Assembly: GCF_016908655.1 (NCBI RefSeq)
Contig: NZ_JAFBEI010000016.1
Span: 1-47,000, forward strand
Direction: 5' to 3'
DNA length: 47,000 bases
DNA from: Streptococcus saliviloxodontae
Lineage (GTDB): Bacteria > Bacillota > Bacilli > Lactobacillales > Streptococcaceae
Part shown: positions 20,542 to 29,629 of the stretch, in pieces
Layout of the letters: every line of letters begins with the position of its first letter
Numbering within the stretch: position 1 is the first letter of the stretch
Notes under the pieces: model-generated
What the model was told of the DNA's origin: nothing
The model's database searches: none
What the model saw: only the letters and a program-made list of their open reading frames with translations
Position numbers and translations under genes: made by a program

Positions 20542-21528
20542 ATGTTTAATGACATCCCTGTATTTGATTATGAGGATATTCAGTTGATTCCGAATAAGTG
20601 TATCATATCTAGTCGTAAAGAAGCTGACACTAGTGTAAGGCTTGGTCGCTACACGTTCAAACTTCCAGTGATTCCAGCTAACATGCAAACAATTATTGAT
20701 GAAGAGGTCGCGGAGCAATTGGCAAAAGAGGGCTACTTCTACATCATGCATCGTTTTGACGAAGAAGGGAGACTAGATTTTATCAAGAGAATGCATAATC
20801 AAGACTTGATTGCATCTATTTCAGTAGGTGTTAAAGATTATGAGTATGATTTTGTTTCATCCTTGAAAGATAATGTTCCTGAATTTATAACGATTGATAT
20901 TGCTCATGGTCACGCTGAAAGTGTGATTAGTATGATCAAACACATCAAAAAAGAACTGCCAGAGACTTTTGTTATCGCAGGAAATGTCGGGACTCCTGAA
21001 GCAGTTCGTGAGTTAGAAAATGCAGGTGCCGATGCTACTAAAGTTGGTATTGGTCCTGGAAAGGTTTGTATCACAAAGGTTAAAACTGGTTTTGGTACAG
21101 GCGGTTGGCAATTAGCAGCCTTGCGTTGGTGTGCCAAAGCTGCTCGTAAACCTATTATTGCCGATGGGGGCATTCGCACTCATGGAGACATTGCAAAATC
21201 AATTCGCTTTGGAGCAAGTATGGTTATGATAGGTTCTCTCTTTGCAGGTCATATTGAAAGTCCTGGAAAAACCGTTATGGTAGAAGGAGAAGCTTTTAAA
21301 GAATACTATGGTTCAGCTTCAGAATATCAAAAAGGCGAACACAAAAATGTCGAAGGTAAAAAAATCCTCATCCCAGCTAAAGGACATCTTGAAGATACCT
21401 TACAAGAGATGCAAGAAGATTTACAGTCTTCTATTTCCTACGCTGGTGGAAGAGACCTAGTTAGTTTATGTCATGTCGATTATGTTGTCGTAAAAAACTC
21501 TATTTGGAATGGAGACAGTATTTCTTAA
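20542..21528 (+). CDS. guaC: GMP reductase
   Basis: Converts GMP to IMP with NADPH, linking the guanine and adenine pools. The 328-residue product has the IMPDH/GMPR barrel: [18 protein letters not shown] near the start, [27 protein letters not shown] with the catalytic Cys, then [27 protein letters not shown]. No CBS domains are present, which separates it from IMP dehydrogenase. It precedes the riboswitch-controlled xpt-pbuX operon, so the region is a purine salvage block. Confidence 0.94.
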   Translation: MFNDIPVFDYEDIQLIPNKCIISSRKEADTSVRLGRYTFKLPVIPANMQTIIDEEVAEQLAKEGYFYIMHRFDEEGRLDFIKRMHNQDLIASISVGVKDYEYDFVSSLKDNVPEFITIDIAHGHAESVISMIKHIKKELPETFVIAGNVGTPEAVRELENAGADATKVGIGPGKVCITKVKTGFGTGGWQLAALRWCAKAARKPIIADGGIRTHGDIAKSIRFGASMVMIGSLFAGHIESPGKTVMVEGEAFKEYYGSASEYQKGEHKNVEGKKILIPAKGHLEDTLQEMQEDLQSSISYAGGRDLVSLCHVDYVVVKNSIWNGDSIS

Positions 21529-21536
21529 AAAGAACA

Positions 21537-21565
21537 TTTACGAAGTTAAGATATTGTGTTAGAAT
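21537..21565 (+). promoter_or_regulatory. Promoter of xpt-pbuX
   Basis: TTTACG (21537-21542), 17-bp spacer, TAGAAT (21560-21565) with an extended TG-T in front. It begins 9 bp after the guaC stop and transcribes the riboswitch. Confidence 0.6.
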
Positions 21566-21584
21566 GGATAGTATCATCAAAAAT

Positions 21585-21650
21585 TACTTATTTAATCTGC
21601 GAATATGGCGCAGAGCTCTACCAGACACCGTTAATGTCTGACAATAAGTA
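21585..21650 (+). ncRNA. Purine riboswitch, guanine/xpt type
   Basis: P1 is formed by TACTTATT (21585-21592) and AATAAGTA (21643-21650). J1/2 is TAATC, P2 is CTGCG/CGCAG around the loop AATATGG, J2/3 contains CTCTACC, and P3 is AGAC/GTCT around the loop ACCGTTAAT. The specificity base in J3/1 is C21642 (GAC), which pairs with guanine or hypoxanthine rather than adenine. Binding should favour the downstream terminator and switch off xpt-pbuX. Confidence 0.92.
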
Positions 21651-21659
21651 GGCTTAATC

Positions 21660-21735
21660 AAGCTTGCTGGTTGTATAACCTAGCAAGATATCTCTAGGTG
21701 GAAGAGGTGTCTTGCAGCAAGCTTTTTTGTTTTTT
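21660..21735 (+). terminator. Riboswitch-controlled terminator of xpt-pbuX
   Basis: AAGCTTGCTG (21660-21669) pairs with CAGCAAGCTT (21715-21724), followed by a long T-run. The 5' strand can instead pair locally: CTTGCTGGTT (21663-21672) with AACC-TAGCAAG (21677-21687). Such competing structures fit an expression platform. Confidence 0.75.
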
Positions 21736-21756
21736 TAAAATAAAAAGAGGATAATT

Positions 21757-22338
21757 ATGAAATTATTAGAAGAACGTATTCTTAAAGATGGCAATATTTT
21801 AGGAGAAGATATTCTAAAAGTTGATTCTTTCTTAACGCATCAAGTGGACTACCAATTGATGAAAGAAATTGGTAAAGTTCTTGCGTCTGCTTATCAAACT
21901 GCTGGGATTACAAAAGTTGTTACAATTGAGGCATCAGGGATTGCACCAGCAGTCTATGTTGCAGAAGCTCTGGATGTTCCTATGATTTTCGCTAAGAAGC
22001 ATAAAAACATCACAATGACAGAAGGTATTTTGACAGCAGAAGTGTATTCGTTCACCAAACAAGTCACTTCAACAGTATCAATCGCCGGCAAATTTTTAAG
22101 CCCAGATGATAAAGTGCTAATTGTTGATGATTTTTTGGCAAATGGGCAGGCTGCTAAAGGTTTGATTGATATTATCAACCAAGCTGGAGCAAAAGTTGAA
22201 GGTGTTGGTATTGTGATTGAGAAATCATTCCAATCAGGTCGTCAATTATTGCTAGACCAAGGAGTCAAAGTCACTTCATTGGCACGTATTGCTAGTTTTG
22301 AAAATGGAAGTTTAAATTTTGCGGAGGCAGATGCATAA
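21757..22338 (+). CDS. xpt: Xanthine phosphoribosyltransferase
   Basis: Salvages xanthine to XMP with PRPP. Its 193 residues include the start [31 protein letters not shown] and the PRPP-binding loop [23 protein letters not shown] precedes the ATG. It is the first gene of the riboswitch operon and lies one base before pbuX, a conserved pairing of enzyme and permease. Confidence 0.95.
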   Translation: MKLLEERILKDGNILGEDILKVDSFLTHQVDYQLMKEIGKVLASAYQTAGITKVVTIEASGIAPAVYVAEALDVPMIFAKKHKNITMTEGILTAEVYSFTKQVTSTVSIAGKFLSPDDKVLIVDDFLANGQAAKGLIDIINQAGAKVEGVGIVIEKSFQSGRQLLLDQGVKVTSLARIASFENGSLNFAEADA

Positions 22339-22339
22339 A

Positions 22340-23629
22340 ATGGAAAAACAACATTCACATTCACAGTCGGCTGTTCTTGGTTTGCAGCATGTTCTATCGA
22401 TGTATGCGGGATCAATTCTTGTTCCGATTATGATTGCTGGTGCTCTTGGTTACTCATCTGAGCAATTAACTTATCTAATCGCTACTGACATCTTTATGTG
22501 TGGGGTCGCTACTTTCTTGCAATTGAAAGTGACTAAGCAGACAGGTATCGGTTTGCCTGTTGTTTTGGGCTGTGCCTTCCAATCAGTAGCTCCGCTATCA
22601 ATCATTGGGCAAACACAAGGTTCAGGGGCTATGTTTGGTGCCTTGATCGTCTCAGGTATCTATGTTGTACTTGTTGCGGGTGTCTTTTCAAAAATTGCTC
22701 GTTTCTTTCCGCCGATTGTAACTGGATCAGTTATCACGACTATCGGTTTAACTCTGGTCTCAGTAGCTATGGGAAATATGGGAGGAAATGTTGATAAACC
22801 TAGCCTCCAAAGTATGATTCTTTCTCTGCTAACTGTCGCAATTATCCTTTTGATTCAAAAATTGACAAAAGGCTTTATCAAATCAATCGCCATTCTTATT
22901 GGACTTATTGGTGGAACAATTATCGCTGCGTTTATGGGGCAAGTCGATGTTACTCCAGTTGTCCAAGCATCATGGATCCATGTGCCAATGCCATTCTACT
23001 TTGGTATGCCTAAGTTTGAAATCACATCTATTCTTATGATGTGTATTATTGCAACGGTTTCAATGGTTGAATCAACCGGTGTTTACTTAGCGCTTTCAGA
23101 CTTAACTGGTGACCAACTGTCTGAAAAGCGTTTGCGAAACGGTTATCGTTCTGAAGGGTTGGCAGTGCTACTTGGTGGTCTTTTCAACACTTTCCCATAT
23201 ACTGGATTCTCACAAAACGTCGGTCTTGTTCAAATCTCAGGTATCAAGACTCGCCGTCCGATTTACTATGCGGCAGCTTTCCTTGTCGTCATTGGTTTAA
23301 TTCCTAAATTTGGAGCCCTTGCTCAAATGATTCCAGATCCTGTTTTAGGTGGCGCTATGCTCGTTCTATTTGGTATGGTGACTGTTCAAGGGATGCAGAT
23401 TCTTAGTCGCGTTGACTTCAAAAACAATGAGTATAACTTGGTTATCGCGGCGGTATCAATCGCAGCAGGACTTGGTTTCAATGGAACAAATCTTTTCGCC
23501 AGCTTACCAGATACTGTTCAAATGTTTTTAACAAATGGAATTGTAATTGCAACGCTCTCATCAGTTTTCCTTAACCTGTTATTCAACGGTAAAGATTCTG
23601 AGAAATCAACCATTTCTGATGACAAATAA
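22340..23629 (+). CDS. pbuX: Xanthine permease
   Basis: A 429-residue nucleobase:cation symporter-2 family protein with 12-14 membrane segments; it carries VLGLQHVLSMYAGSILVPI at the start and the family block NGYRSEGLAVLLGGLFNTFPYTGFSQNVGL. The ATG at 22340 is chosen because GGAGG lies 12 bp upstream; a TTG at 22319 in the same frame would overlap xpt. It imports xanthine for the Xpt reaction and shares its riboswitch control. Confidence 0.92.
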   Translation: MEKQHSHSQSAVLGLQHVLSMYAGSILVPIMIAGALGYSSEQLTYLIATDIFMCGVATFLQLKVTKQTGIGLPVVLGCAFQSVAPLSIIGQTQGSGAMFGALIVSGIYVVLVAGVFSKIARFFPPIVTGSVITTIGLTLVSVAMGNMGGNVDKPSLQSMILSLLTVAIILLIQKLTKGFIKSIAILIGLIGGTIIAAFMGQVDVTPVVQASWIHVPMPFYFGMPKFEITSILMMCIIATVSMVESTGVYLALSDLTGDQLSEKRLRNGYRSEGLAVLLGGLFNTFPYTGFSQNVGLVQISGIKTRRPIYYAAAFLVVIGLIPKFGALAQMIPDPVLGGAMLVLFGMVTVQGMQILSRVDFKNNEYNLVIAAVSIAAGLGFNGTNLFASLPDTVQMFLTNGIVIATLSSVFLNLLFNGKDSEKSTISDDK

Positions 23630-23634
23630 TTTGT

Positions 23635-23669
23635 AAAAAGTCCCACAATAAAGTTTGTGGGGCTTTTTT
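23635..23669 (+). terminator. Terminator of xpt-pbuX
   Basis: AAAAAGTCCCACA (23635-23647) pairs with TGTGGGGCTTTTT (23656-23668), with one G-T pair and a T-run. Confidence 0.9.
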
Positions 23670-23712
23670 ACTTCTTTTGTTTACAAAAACATAAATGTTT
23701 CAATGGAACTAC

Positions 23713-23741
23713 TTGAATATTCTGACAATATGTATTAAAAT
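23713..23741 (+). promoter_or_regulatory. Promoter of the subtilase gene
   Basis: TTGAAT (23713-23718), 17-bp spacer, TAAAAT (23736-23741). A short dyad ACACAA-TAGA-TTGTGT (23750-23765) lies at the predicted transcript start, before the AGAGGAGG ribosome binding site, and may be an operator or 5' hairpin. Confidence 0.55.
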
Positions 23742-23784
23742 GAATTTAGACACAATAGATTGTGTGAAAAAGAGGAGGTTTAGG

Positions 23785-26700
23785 ATGACAAGTAAGCAAA
23801 CATTTTCTATCCGTAAATTAAAAATTGGAGCTGTATCTGTTCTTTTAGGTGCAGTTTTTTTGGTCTCGTCTAATGGCGTTTTGGCTGATGAATTGGGAGC
23901 GACAACAGTTGAAACAACAACTGCTCAAACCCAAGTGACTTCTAGTGAGGTCCAAACACAGGCTGAGGAGACTGTTCTTCCAGAAACGACAACAGCCAAA
24001 GAGACAACTTCGGTAGCTGAAACTACAGAAGTTACAGCAAGCGTTACTGAGGCACAAACAAGCCCAGAAAGCGATGTTACTACTCAAACCAAGGAAGCGG
24101 TTTCTTCTGAGGTTGAAGAAATCACAAGTGTTAGTGGTTCGAATCAGGAAATCTCAACTGCAACTTCAAAGGAGACAAAACCTTCGACTGAACAAGAGAT
24201 TACAACGCAAGCAGTAGCAGAAGCTCAGGTTGCTCCAGCAACAGCTGTTAAGCCCTTGGATGAATCAAGTAACGGCATTATTTCAGCACCTCAAGTATGG
24301 AATGAAGGCTACAAAGGTGAAGGAACTGTCGTTGCTATTATTGACTCAGGGATTGATGTAGACCACGATACAATGGCATTAACTGATATCACTAAAGCCA
24401 AGTATCAAACGCAGCAAGCTATGACTGAAGCTATGGCAGCGGCTGGTATCACTTACGGTAAGTGGTACAATAACAAGGTGATTTACGCTTATAATTACTA
24501 TGATTCTAGCGATGATATTAAGGAAGAAGGGACTCATTCTCACGGGATGCACGTGTCTTCGATTGCAGCTGGAAATTCTCAGGTTGCTGATAAAGAGACC
24601 AATGAGTTGGTCAAGGGGGTAGCTCCTGAAGCTCAGTTGATGTTTATGAGAGTTTTCTCAGATCGTCTTCGTACAACTGATGAATCAATCTATGCTAGAG
24701 CTATTTTGGATGCTGTCAAGCTAGGAGCAGACAGTATCAATCTAAGCCTTGGTTCTAGTTCTGGCTCAACAATTGACAGTTCAGATGTTTTGAAAAATGC
24801 TATCAAAACGGCCAAAGAAGCTGGGGTAACAGTTGCAATTTCAGCCGGAAATGCAGCCAATTTTGGCTATGGTGCTACTCCAGTATCGGCTAAGAATCCA
24901 GATTTTGCTACCGTAGGAAACCCTTCGACAACCAAAGATGTTATCTCGGTTGCCTCATTTAATAACTCTACCTATTATTCATCATATGTCACTGTAGATG
25001 GTCAGAACAAGGTTAACTTCCCATCAGTTGCAACAGAAGGCTCAGTAGACTTCGATACTGACAAATCCTATGACTACACCTATGTGGGATTGGGGACTAA
25101 GGAAGCTATTGGTGACACTGACTTAACTGGCAAGGTAGCTTTGATCCAACGTGGTTCAATCACTTTTACCGAAAAAATCAAAAATGCTAAAGCAGCAGGA
25201 GCGATTGGTGTTGTTGTCTTTAATAACAATACTGGCTTTTTGAGTGGTGGCATGAGTGTTGATGAAGAAGAGCTAGATATTCCATCTGTATTTGTTACGA
25301 AAGATGCTGGAGACCTCTTGTTATCAGGAGAACATCAGCTCATTTTTAACAAAGGACTGGGTAAAATCAATAGCGACGAAGCTAATCAGCTCTCTGATTT
25401 TTCAAGCTGGGGTCTAACAAGCGACGGTTTCTTGAAACCTGATTTAACTGCACCAGGTGGCGATATTTATGCTGCTGGTAATGACAATACCTATAATCTA
25501 AACAGTGGGACAAGTATGGCCAGTCCGCATGTTGCAGGTGCTATAGCTCTGGTCAAAGAATACCTCACTAAAAATTATCCAGAATTAAAAGGCGAGGAGC
25601 TGTCTGAAACAATTAAAAATCTTTTGATGAGTACAGCTAAGGCACACTACGATACAAATAGTAAAGCTTATACGTCACCACGTCAGCAGGGTGCTGGCTT
25701 GATTGACCTCGCAGCTGCAACGTCAACAGGACTTTATGTTACTGGTCTAAACAATGATGCGAGTCTGACATTGGGTGATGTGAAAGATCAGTTTGAGTTT
25801 GATGTCACTCTTCACAATATAACAGACCAAGATAAAACCTTGAGCTATGTGACCCAACTTCAAACAGATGCCACTAAAGATGGTTCAATCACTCTATTGC
25901 CTTTGGGATTAGAGACGATTAAAGGGGAGAGTGTAACGGTTAAGGCACACTCCACACAGACGGTGCATATTAGTATTGATGCTACTGGTTATGCGACTGC
26001 ACTGCAAAAAGCAATGCCAAACGGCTATTACTTAGAAGGATTTGTTCGTTTCTTAGATCCAGTGGATCAAGGAGAAGTGGTTTCGATTCCTTACGTTGGG
26101 TTCCGTGGTGATTTTGAAAATCTAACTGTTGTTGAAGATAGCATTTATCAATTAACCTCAGAAGGTGCACAGGGAATCTATGATAAAGGCGCTGCTCAAA
26201 GCGATCTTTCAGCAGATAGTGATGTCACAAGTCTGGTAACGGAATCTAGCACGATTGTGTATTCTCAAGGAATTCAAACAGGAAGTGTCTCAAAAGTTCT
26301 TGGTAGTTTCCAAAACGAAGATGGACATTTTAGTCTCTACAAAGATGGATTTGGAAAAGCACATCTAGCAATCTCACCTAATGCTGATGGTAATCAAGAT
26401 AGCTTGACCTTTAAAGGTGTCTTCTTGAGAAATTACAAAGATTTAGAAGTAGCAGTCTATGCTAAAGATGACACCAATCAAACAAATCCTCTTTGGTCAA
26501 CTTATGTTGGGAGTGGTGAAAAAGATGCCTATGAACAAGGAAGTGGTACGAAATCAACGCTAGTCACTAATACTCAGTGGTATGGACAAGATAAAGACGG
26601 CAAGAGCTTAGCAGATGGCGATTATGTGTATGTTGTTAGCTACTATTCTGCTGTTCCAGGAGCTGATAAGCAAAGCATGAGCTTTGACGTAACAATTGAT

Positions 26701-28251
26701 ACGACTGACCCTCAAATCACGACAGCAGCTGTGACGACTACTGAAAATGGTACCCTCTTCAAACCGAATGCCATCTATGAAAATGGATCAGGCATTTATA
26801 GTGAGGAAGTCTTCTACCTTGTCAAAACAGATAATGGAACCTTCACAAATATTACCATCGATAAAGAAACCGGCTTGATTTCTCTATCAGACAACCGTGT
26901 GACCGTTCAAAAATCAGAAAATGGAACTTACCTCATCCCAACAGATGTCTCATTAGACAATGCCTACTATCTAGTTACTGATTTTGCTGGAAACCGTGCC
27001 GTTCAAAAAGTATCTGCAATGGCTAAGCTTCCAAATGGCAAAGGAATTGTCAATGTCTTCACTCGAGATATTACTAATCAGTCAGCTTACAATAAGTTGA
27101 TTGCTTACAAGATTTATGATGCTACTGGTAACGAGGTGGTTGCTCCAACCTACCATAACGGATTCCTCAATTCTTTGGAATTACCATTTGGTAGTTACAG
27201 TATCGTCCTTCAATCTTTCGATGATGAAAACGGAACGGTTGTCGGAGATAAAACGCTCAAAGTGTTAATCAATGAAGAACACAGCATCAGCACTGTTTAC
27301 TTTGATTTCCAACCTATTGTTAGAGCAACAACGGTGATTACGTTCACGCAAAGTCTTGGAAAAGCTGTCCAACTTATCCTTATCGATGAAAATGGCAAAC
27401 AGACGGTTATTCCAGAAGCAATTTATGATCCAGGAACATTTAGTTACAATCTCGTTGTTGGAAAATATAAGGTTCAAGTTGCTTTACCTACTGGCTATGA
27501 GGTGTTGGAAGATTTAGAGTTAGGCGTAGTTGCTAACACAGTAAATCAAAAAACATTCACCTTAATAACAAAAGAGAGCCTTTCTCAAGAGCTAACTAAT
27601 CAAACGACTGTAACCCAAGAAGCTCGTTACTTTAACGCTAGTCAAAATCTTCAAACAGCCTATCTTAAAGCTAAGGAAGAAGCAGAATCAGTTTTAGCTC
27701 GTAAATCTTCCCAAGAGGAAATCGACACTACCTTAGCCTTGTTAAAAGCGAGTTATGATGCTCTTGATGGCAAAGCAACAGACTTTAGTAAGTTAGAAAA
27801 CAGCCTCAAAGAAGCAAGTAGTATCCAGTCTAGTCAACGTTTCATCAATGCAAAAAGTAAAGAACAGAGAGTCTATTTAGAAGCTCTAAATGCAGCGCAA
27901 AAACTGCTTGATAATTCTGAAACGGTTACGCAAGCAGAACTTGACAAGTACTTGGCAGACTTGACTCAAGCTGAGCAAAACCTATCAGGAAAAGAAAATC
28001 AAGTGAGTGCTTTGGAAGATTTGGTAACTGAAAGCTACTATATGCTTAATACTCGAACTTACAAAAAAGCAAGTTCTTTATTGAAACGTCAATTCTTGAT
28101 TGCCTTACAGACAGCGGATCTCATCTTGTCTGATGAATCAGCAAGACAAAGAGATATTGATCTCGCGCTATACCGCCTAAAACGCGCTTACCTTGCTTTG
28201 AGAAATAACTCTTACGAACGACCAAGTTATTTTTACACTTATCGTCGTTAA
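23785..28251 (+). CDS. Secreted C5a-peptidase/lactocepin-like subtilisin protease without LPXTG anchor
   Basis: An extracellular serine protease of family S8. The start at 23785 has AGAGGAGG 6 bp upstream and gives 1488 residues. A YSIRK-type signal peptide (FSIRKLKIGAVSVLLG) has a likely cleavage after A34, followed by a Thr/Ser/Glu-rich pro-region to about residue 150. The catalytic triad is D187 (IIDSGID), H253 (HSHGMHV) and S577 (GTSMASPH), with oxyanion N356; a protease-associated domain sits at about 446-484. Fn3-like domains follow from about 647. The C-terminus has three helical FIVAR-like repeats (about 1263-1480) and ends in a basic Tyr/Arg tail. No sorting signal is present, which is odd for a YSIRK protein of this family. 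Confidence 0.88.
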   Translation: MTSKQTFSIRKLKIGAVSVLLGAVFLVSSNGVLADELGATTVETTTAQTQVTSSEVQTQAEETVLPETTTAKETTSVAETTEVTASVTEAQTSPESDVTTQTKEAVSSEVEEITSVSGSNQEISTATSKETKPSTEQEITTQAVAEAQVAPATAVKPLDESSNGIISAPQVWNEGYKGEGTVVAIIDSGIDVDHDTMALTDITKAKYQTQQAMTEAMAAAGITYGKWYNNKVIYAYNYYDSSDDIKEEGTHSHGMHVSSIAAGNSQVADKETNELVKGVAPEAQLMFMRVFSDRLRTTDESIYARAILDAVKLGADSINLSLGSSSGSTIDSSDVLKNAIKTAKEAGVTVAISAGNAANFGYGATPVSAKNPDFATVGNPSTTKDVISVASFNNSTYYSSYVTVDGQNKVNFPSVATEGSVDFDTDKSYDYTYVGLGTKEAIGDTDLTGKVALIQRGSITFTEKIKNAKAAGAIGVVVFNNNTGFLSGGMSVDEEELDIPSVFVTKDAGDLLLSGEHQLIFNKGLGKINSDEANQLSDFSSWGLTSDGFLKPDLTAPGGDIYAAGNDNTYNLNSGTSMASPHVAGAIALVKEYLTKNYPELKGEELSETIKNLLMSTAKAHYDTNSKAYTSPRQQGAGLIDLAAATSTGLYVTGLNNDASLTLGDVKDQFEFDVTLHNITDQDKTLSYVTQLQTDATKDGSITLLPLGLETIKGESVTVKAHSTQTVHISIDATGYATALQKAMPNGYYLEGFVRFLDPVDQGEVVSIPYVGFRGDFENLTVVEDSIYQLTSEGAQGIYDKGAAQSDLSADSDVTSLVTESSTIVYSQGIQTGSVSKVLGSFQNEDGHFSLYKDGFGKAHLAISPNADGNQDSLTFKGVFLRNYKDLEVAVYAKDDTNQTNPLWSTYVGSGEKDAYEQGSGTKSTLVTNTQWYGQDKDGKSLADGDYVYVVSYYSAVPGADKQSMSFDVTIDTTDPQITTAAVTTTENGTLFKPNAIYENGSGIYSEEVFYLVKTDNGTFTNITIDKETGLISLSDNRVTVQKSENGTYLIPTDVSLDNAYYLVTDFAGNRAVQKVSAMAKLPNGKGIVNVFTRDITNQSAYNKLIAYKIYDATGNEVVAPTYHNGFLNSLELPFGSYSIVLQSFDDENGTVVGDKTLKVLINEEHSISTVYFDFQPIVRATTVITFTQSLGKAVQLILIDENGKQTVIPEAIYDPGTFSYNLVVGKYKVQVALPTGYEVLEDLELGVVANTVNQKTFTLITKESLSQELTNQTTVTQEARYFNASQNLQTAYLKAKEEAESVLARKSSQEEIDTTLALLKASYDALDGKATDFSKLENSLKEASSIQSSQRFINAKSKEQRVYLEALNAAQKLLDNSETVTQAELDKYLADLTQAEQNLSGKENQVSALEDLVTESYYMLNTRTYKKASSLLKRQFLIALQTADLILSDESARQRDIDLALYRLKRAYLALRNNSYERPSYFYTYRR

Positions 28252-28257
28252 TCTAAT

Positions 28258-28289
28258 AAAAAAGTAAGCTCTCCTGGGCTTGCTTTTTT
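28258..28289 (+). terminator. Terminator of the subtilase gene
   Basis: AAAAAAGTAAGC (28258-28269) with GCTTGCTTTTTT (28278-28289), one G-T pair. It lies 6 bp after the stop, so no lost C-terminal coding sequence is hidden here. Confidence 0.85.
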
Positions 28290-28306
28290 ATAACTATACA
28301 ATGTAA

Positions 28307-28344
28307 AACATCCCTAAGCTTTTTAAATGGAACTTAGGGATGTT
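28307..28344 (-). terminator. Terminator of the apbE/flavin reductase operon
   Basis: A perfect 12-bp stem, AACATCCCTAAG (28307-28318) with CTTAGGGATGTT (28333-28344), followed on the minus strand by TTTTAC. Confidence 0.75.
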
Positions 28345-28356
28345 ATTTAATAAAGT

Positions 28357-29604
28357 TTAGTGTGAAGATGCACCAGAGTCTGCATCTGTATTGCTATTAG
28401 CATTGTCAGAATGACCGCCAGCATCTGACGCACCAGAGTTAGCATCTGTGTGACCGTGGCCGGCTGGAGCAGCAGATGGTCCTGATCCACCAACAAGACG
28501 TTGACCAGTTGTTTGGAGATACCAATCCAACCATGGTTTAAAGTTAAAGACAATCTCATTGATACCAGCGTAAGAGCCGTCAGGATAGTACATAGCTTGG
28601 TAATTGTGTGTGTTGATTACTTCTGCAGGGGAACCTGGAACAATGGTACGTACGTATTCTTGGTTACCGTTACGGAGGGTACCGATTACCCATTCAACGT
28701 TTTTCATTCGCGCAGGTGGTAGAGAGCCGTGTACTGTGGACATACGGTTACCAACTTGAGATGGTACACGTTTAGCCATCATTGTTTCAGGATCTTGGTG
28801 GGCGTTGTTGTAATACAAGAATTGATTGTTGTCATCCGCATATGTCAATTCAAATGGCATAGCGTTTAAGAACATATTTAATTGGTTTACGGTTAGGAGA
28901 CCTTGATCAAGTTTAACATAAGTATCTCCTTCAACAGCATTGACGAGTTTTGCTGCTTTGTCCAACCATTCAGGATCATCAGGATCGACACCAGTGATGG
29001 TTGTTGAGATAGGTTTTCCGCAATCGAGGTCTTCAGGTGCGATTGGTTTTGGTTTTTTAAGTTGTGAGACAACACCAACATATTTAACAAAGTTGTCGAG
29101 ACATTGTCCTAAGAAAGCAACTGTTCCTTCATTTTTGATATTACCATTTTCATCGAAAGCTTCTTTAGCCTTACCAAGCAAGAATTCATTTCCTGGGAGT
29201 GTATAGGCGTTGACACCTGGAGCGTCCAGGATTTTACGGAGATGCACTTGAGCACGTGATGTACCTTGGTCGTAGTAAGATGCCCCGACAATCATTACTG
29301 GTTTGTCTTCGAAGGGATGAAGGTTAAATGATAGCCACTCGAGTGTGCTCTTTAGAGCTGGTGTCGTTGTGTGGTTATGTTCGGGAGTAGCGATAATAAC
29401 ACCATCAGCTCTAGTGATTTTATTATAGAGGTATTGGACTGGGAAAGACTGAGATTGATCCTCATCTTGGTTGAACATAGGAACATCTTTAATTTCTAAA
29501 ACCTCTAACTCAAATTTTAGTTTAAAATGGCGACGGATAAACTCTAATAACATACGGTTGTATGATTGATCTGCGTTTGAACCAACAATACCTACAAATT
29601 TCAT
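28357..29604 (-). CDS. NAD(P)H-FMN reductase-PAS fusion with two C-terminal flavinylation motifs
   Basis: 415 residues, no signal peptide. Residues 1-180 are an NADPH-dependent FMN reductase (flavodoxin-like) domain: MKFVGIVGSNADQSYNRMLLEF, then ATPEHNHTTTPALKSTLEWLS and GASYYDQGTSRAQ. After a linker, residues about 245-370 form a PAS-like domain homologous to the small protein at 17775-18164. The last 45 residues are a low-complexity His/Gly/Ser/Ala/Asp tail with D387-ANSGAS393 and D407-ADSGAS413, both exact matches to the ApbE acceptor motif Dxx(S/T)GA(S/T). ApbE is encoded in the same operon. I infer a cytoplasmic flavoprotein that passes electrons from NAD(P)H to tail-bound FMN. The electron acceptor is unknown. 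Confidence 0.78.
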   Translation of the reverse strand: MKFVGIVGSNADQSYNRMLLEFIRRHFKLKFELEVLEIKDVPMFNQDEDQSQSFPVQYLYNKITRADGVIIATPEHNHTTTPALKSTLEWLSFNLHPFEDKPVMIVGASYYDQGTSRAQVHLRKILDAPGVNAYTLPGNEFLLGKAKEAFDENGNIKNEGTVAFLGQCLDNFVKYVGVVSQLKKPKPIAPEDLDCGKPISTTITGVDPDDPEWLDKAAKLVNAVEGDTYVKLDQGLLTVNQLNMFLNAMPFELTYADDNNQFLYYNNAHQDPETMMAKRVPSQVGNRMSTVHGSLPPARMKNVEWVIGTLRNGNQEYVRTIVPGSPAEVINTHNYQAMYYPDGSYAGINEIVFNFKPWLDWYLQTTGQRLVGGSGPSAAPAGHGHTDANSGASDAGGHSDNANSNTDADSGASSH

Positions 29605-29629
29605 GATTTATTCTCCTTGTACAAAATGA

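Noticed and set aside
23695..23784. Upstream start of the subtilase at 23695
   Set aside because: The extra 30 residues precede the AGAGGAGG site and overlap the promoter; the signal peptide begins naturally at the ATG at 23785.
28012..28290. A hidden LPXTG anchor in another frame after the subtilase
   Set aside because: Only a few bases separate the stop codon from the terminator, and no LPXTG-like sequence was found in the remaining sequence.
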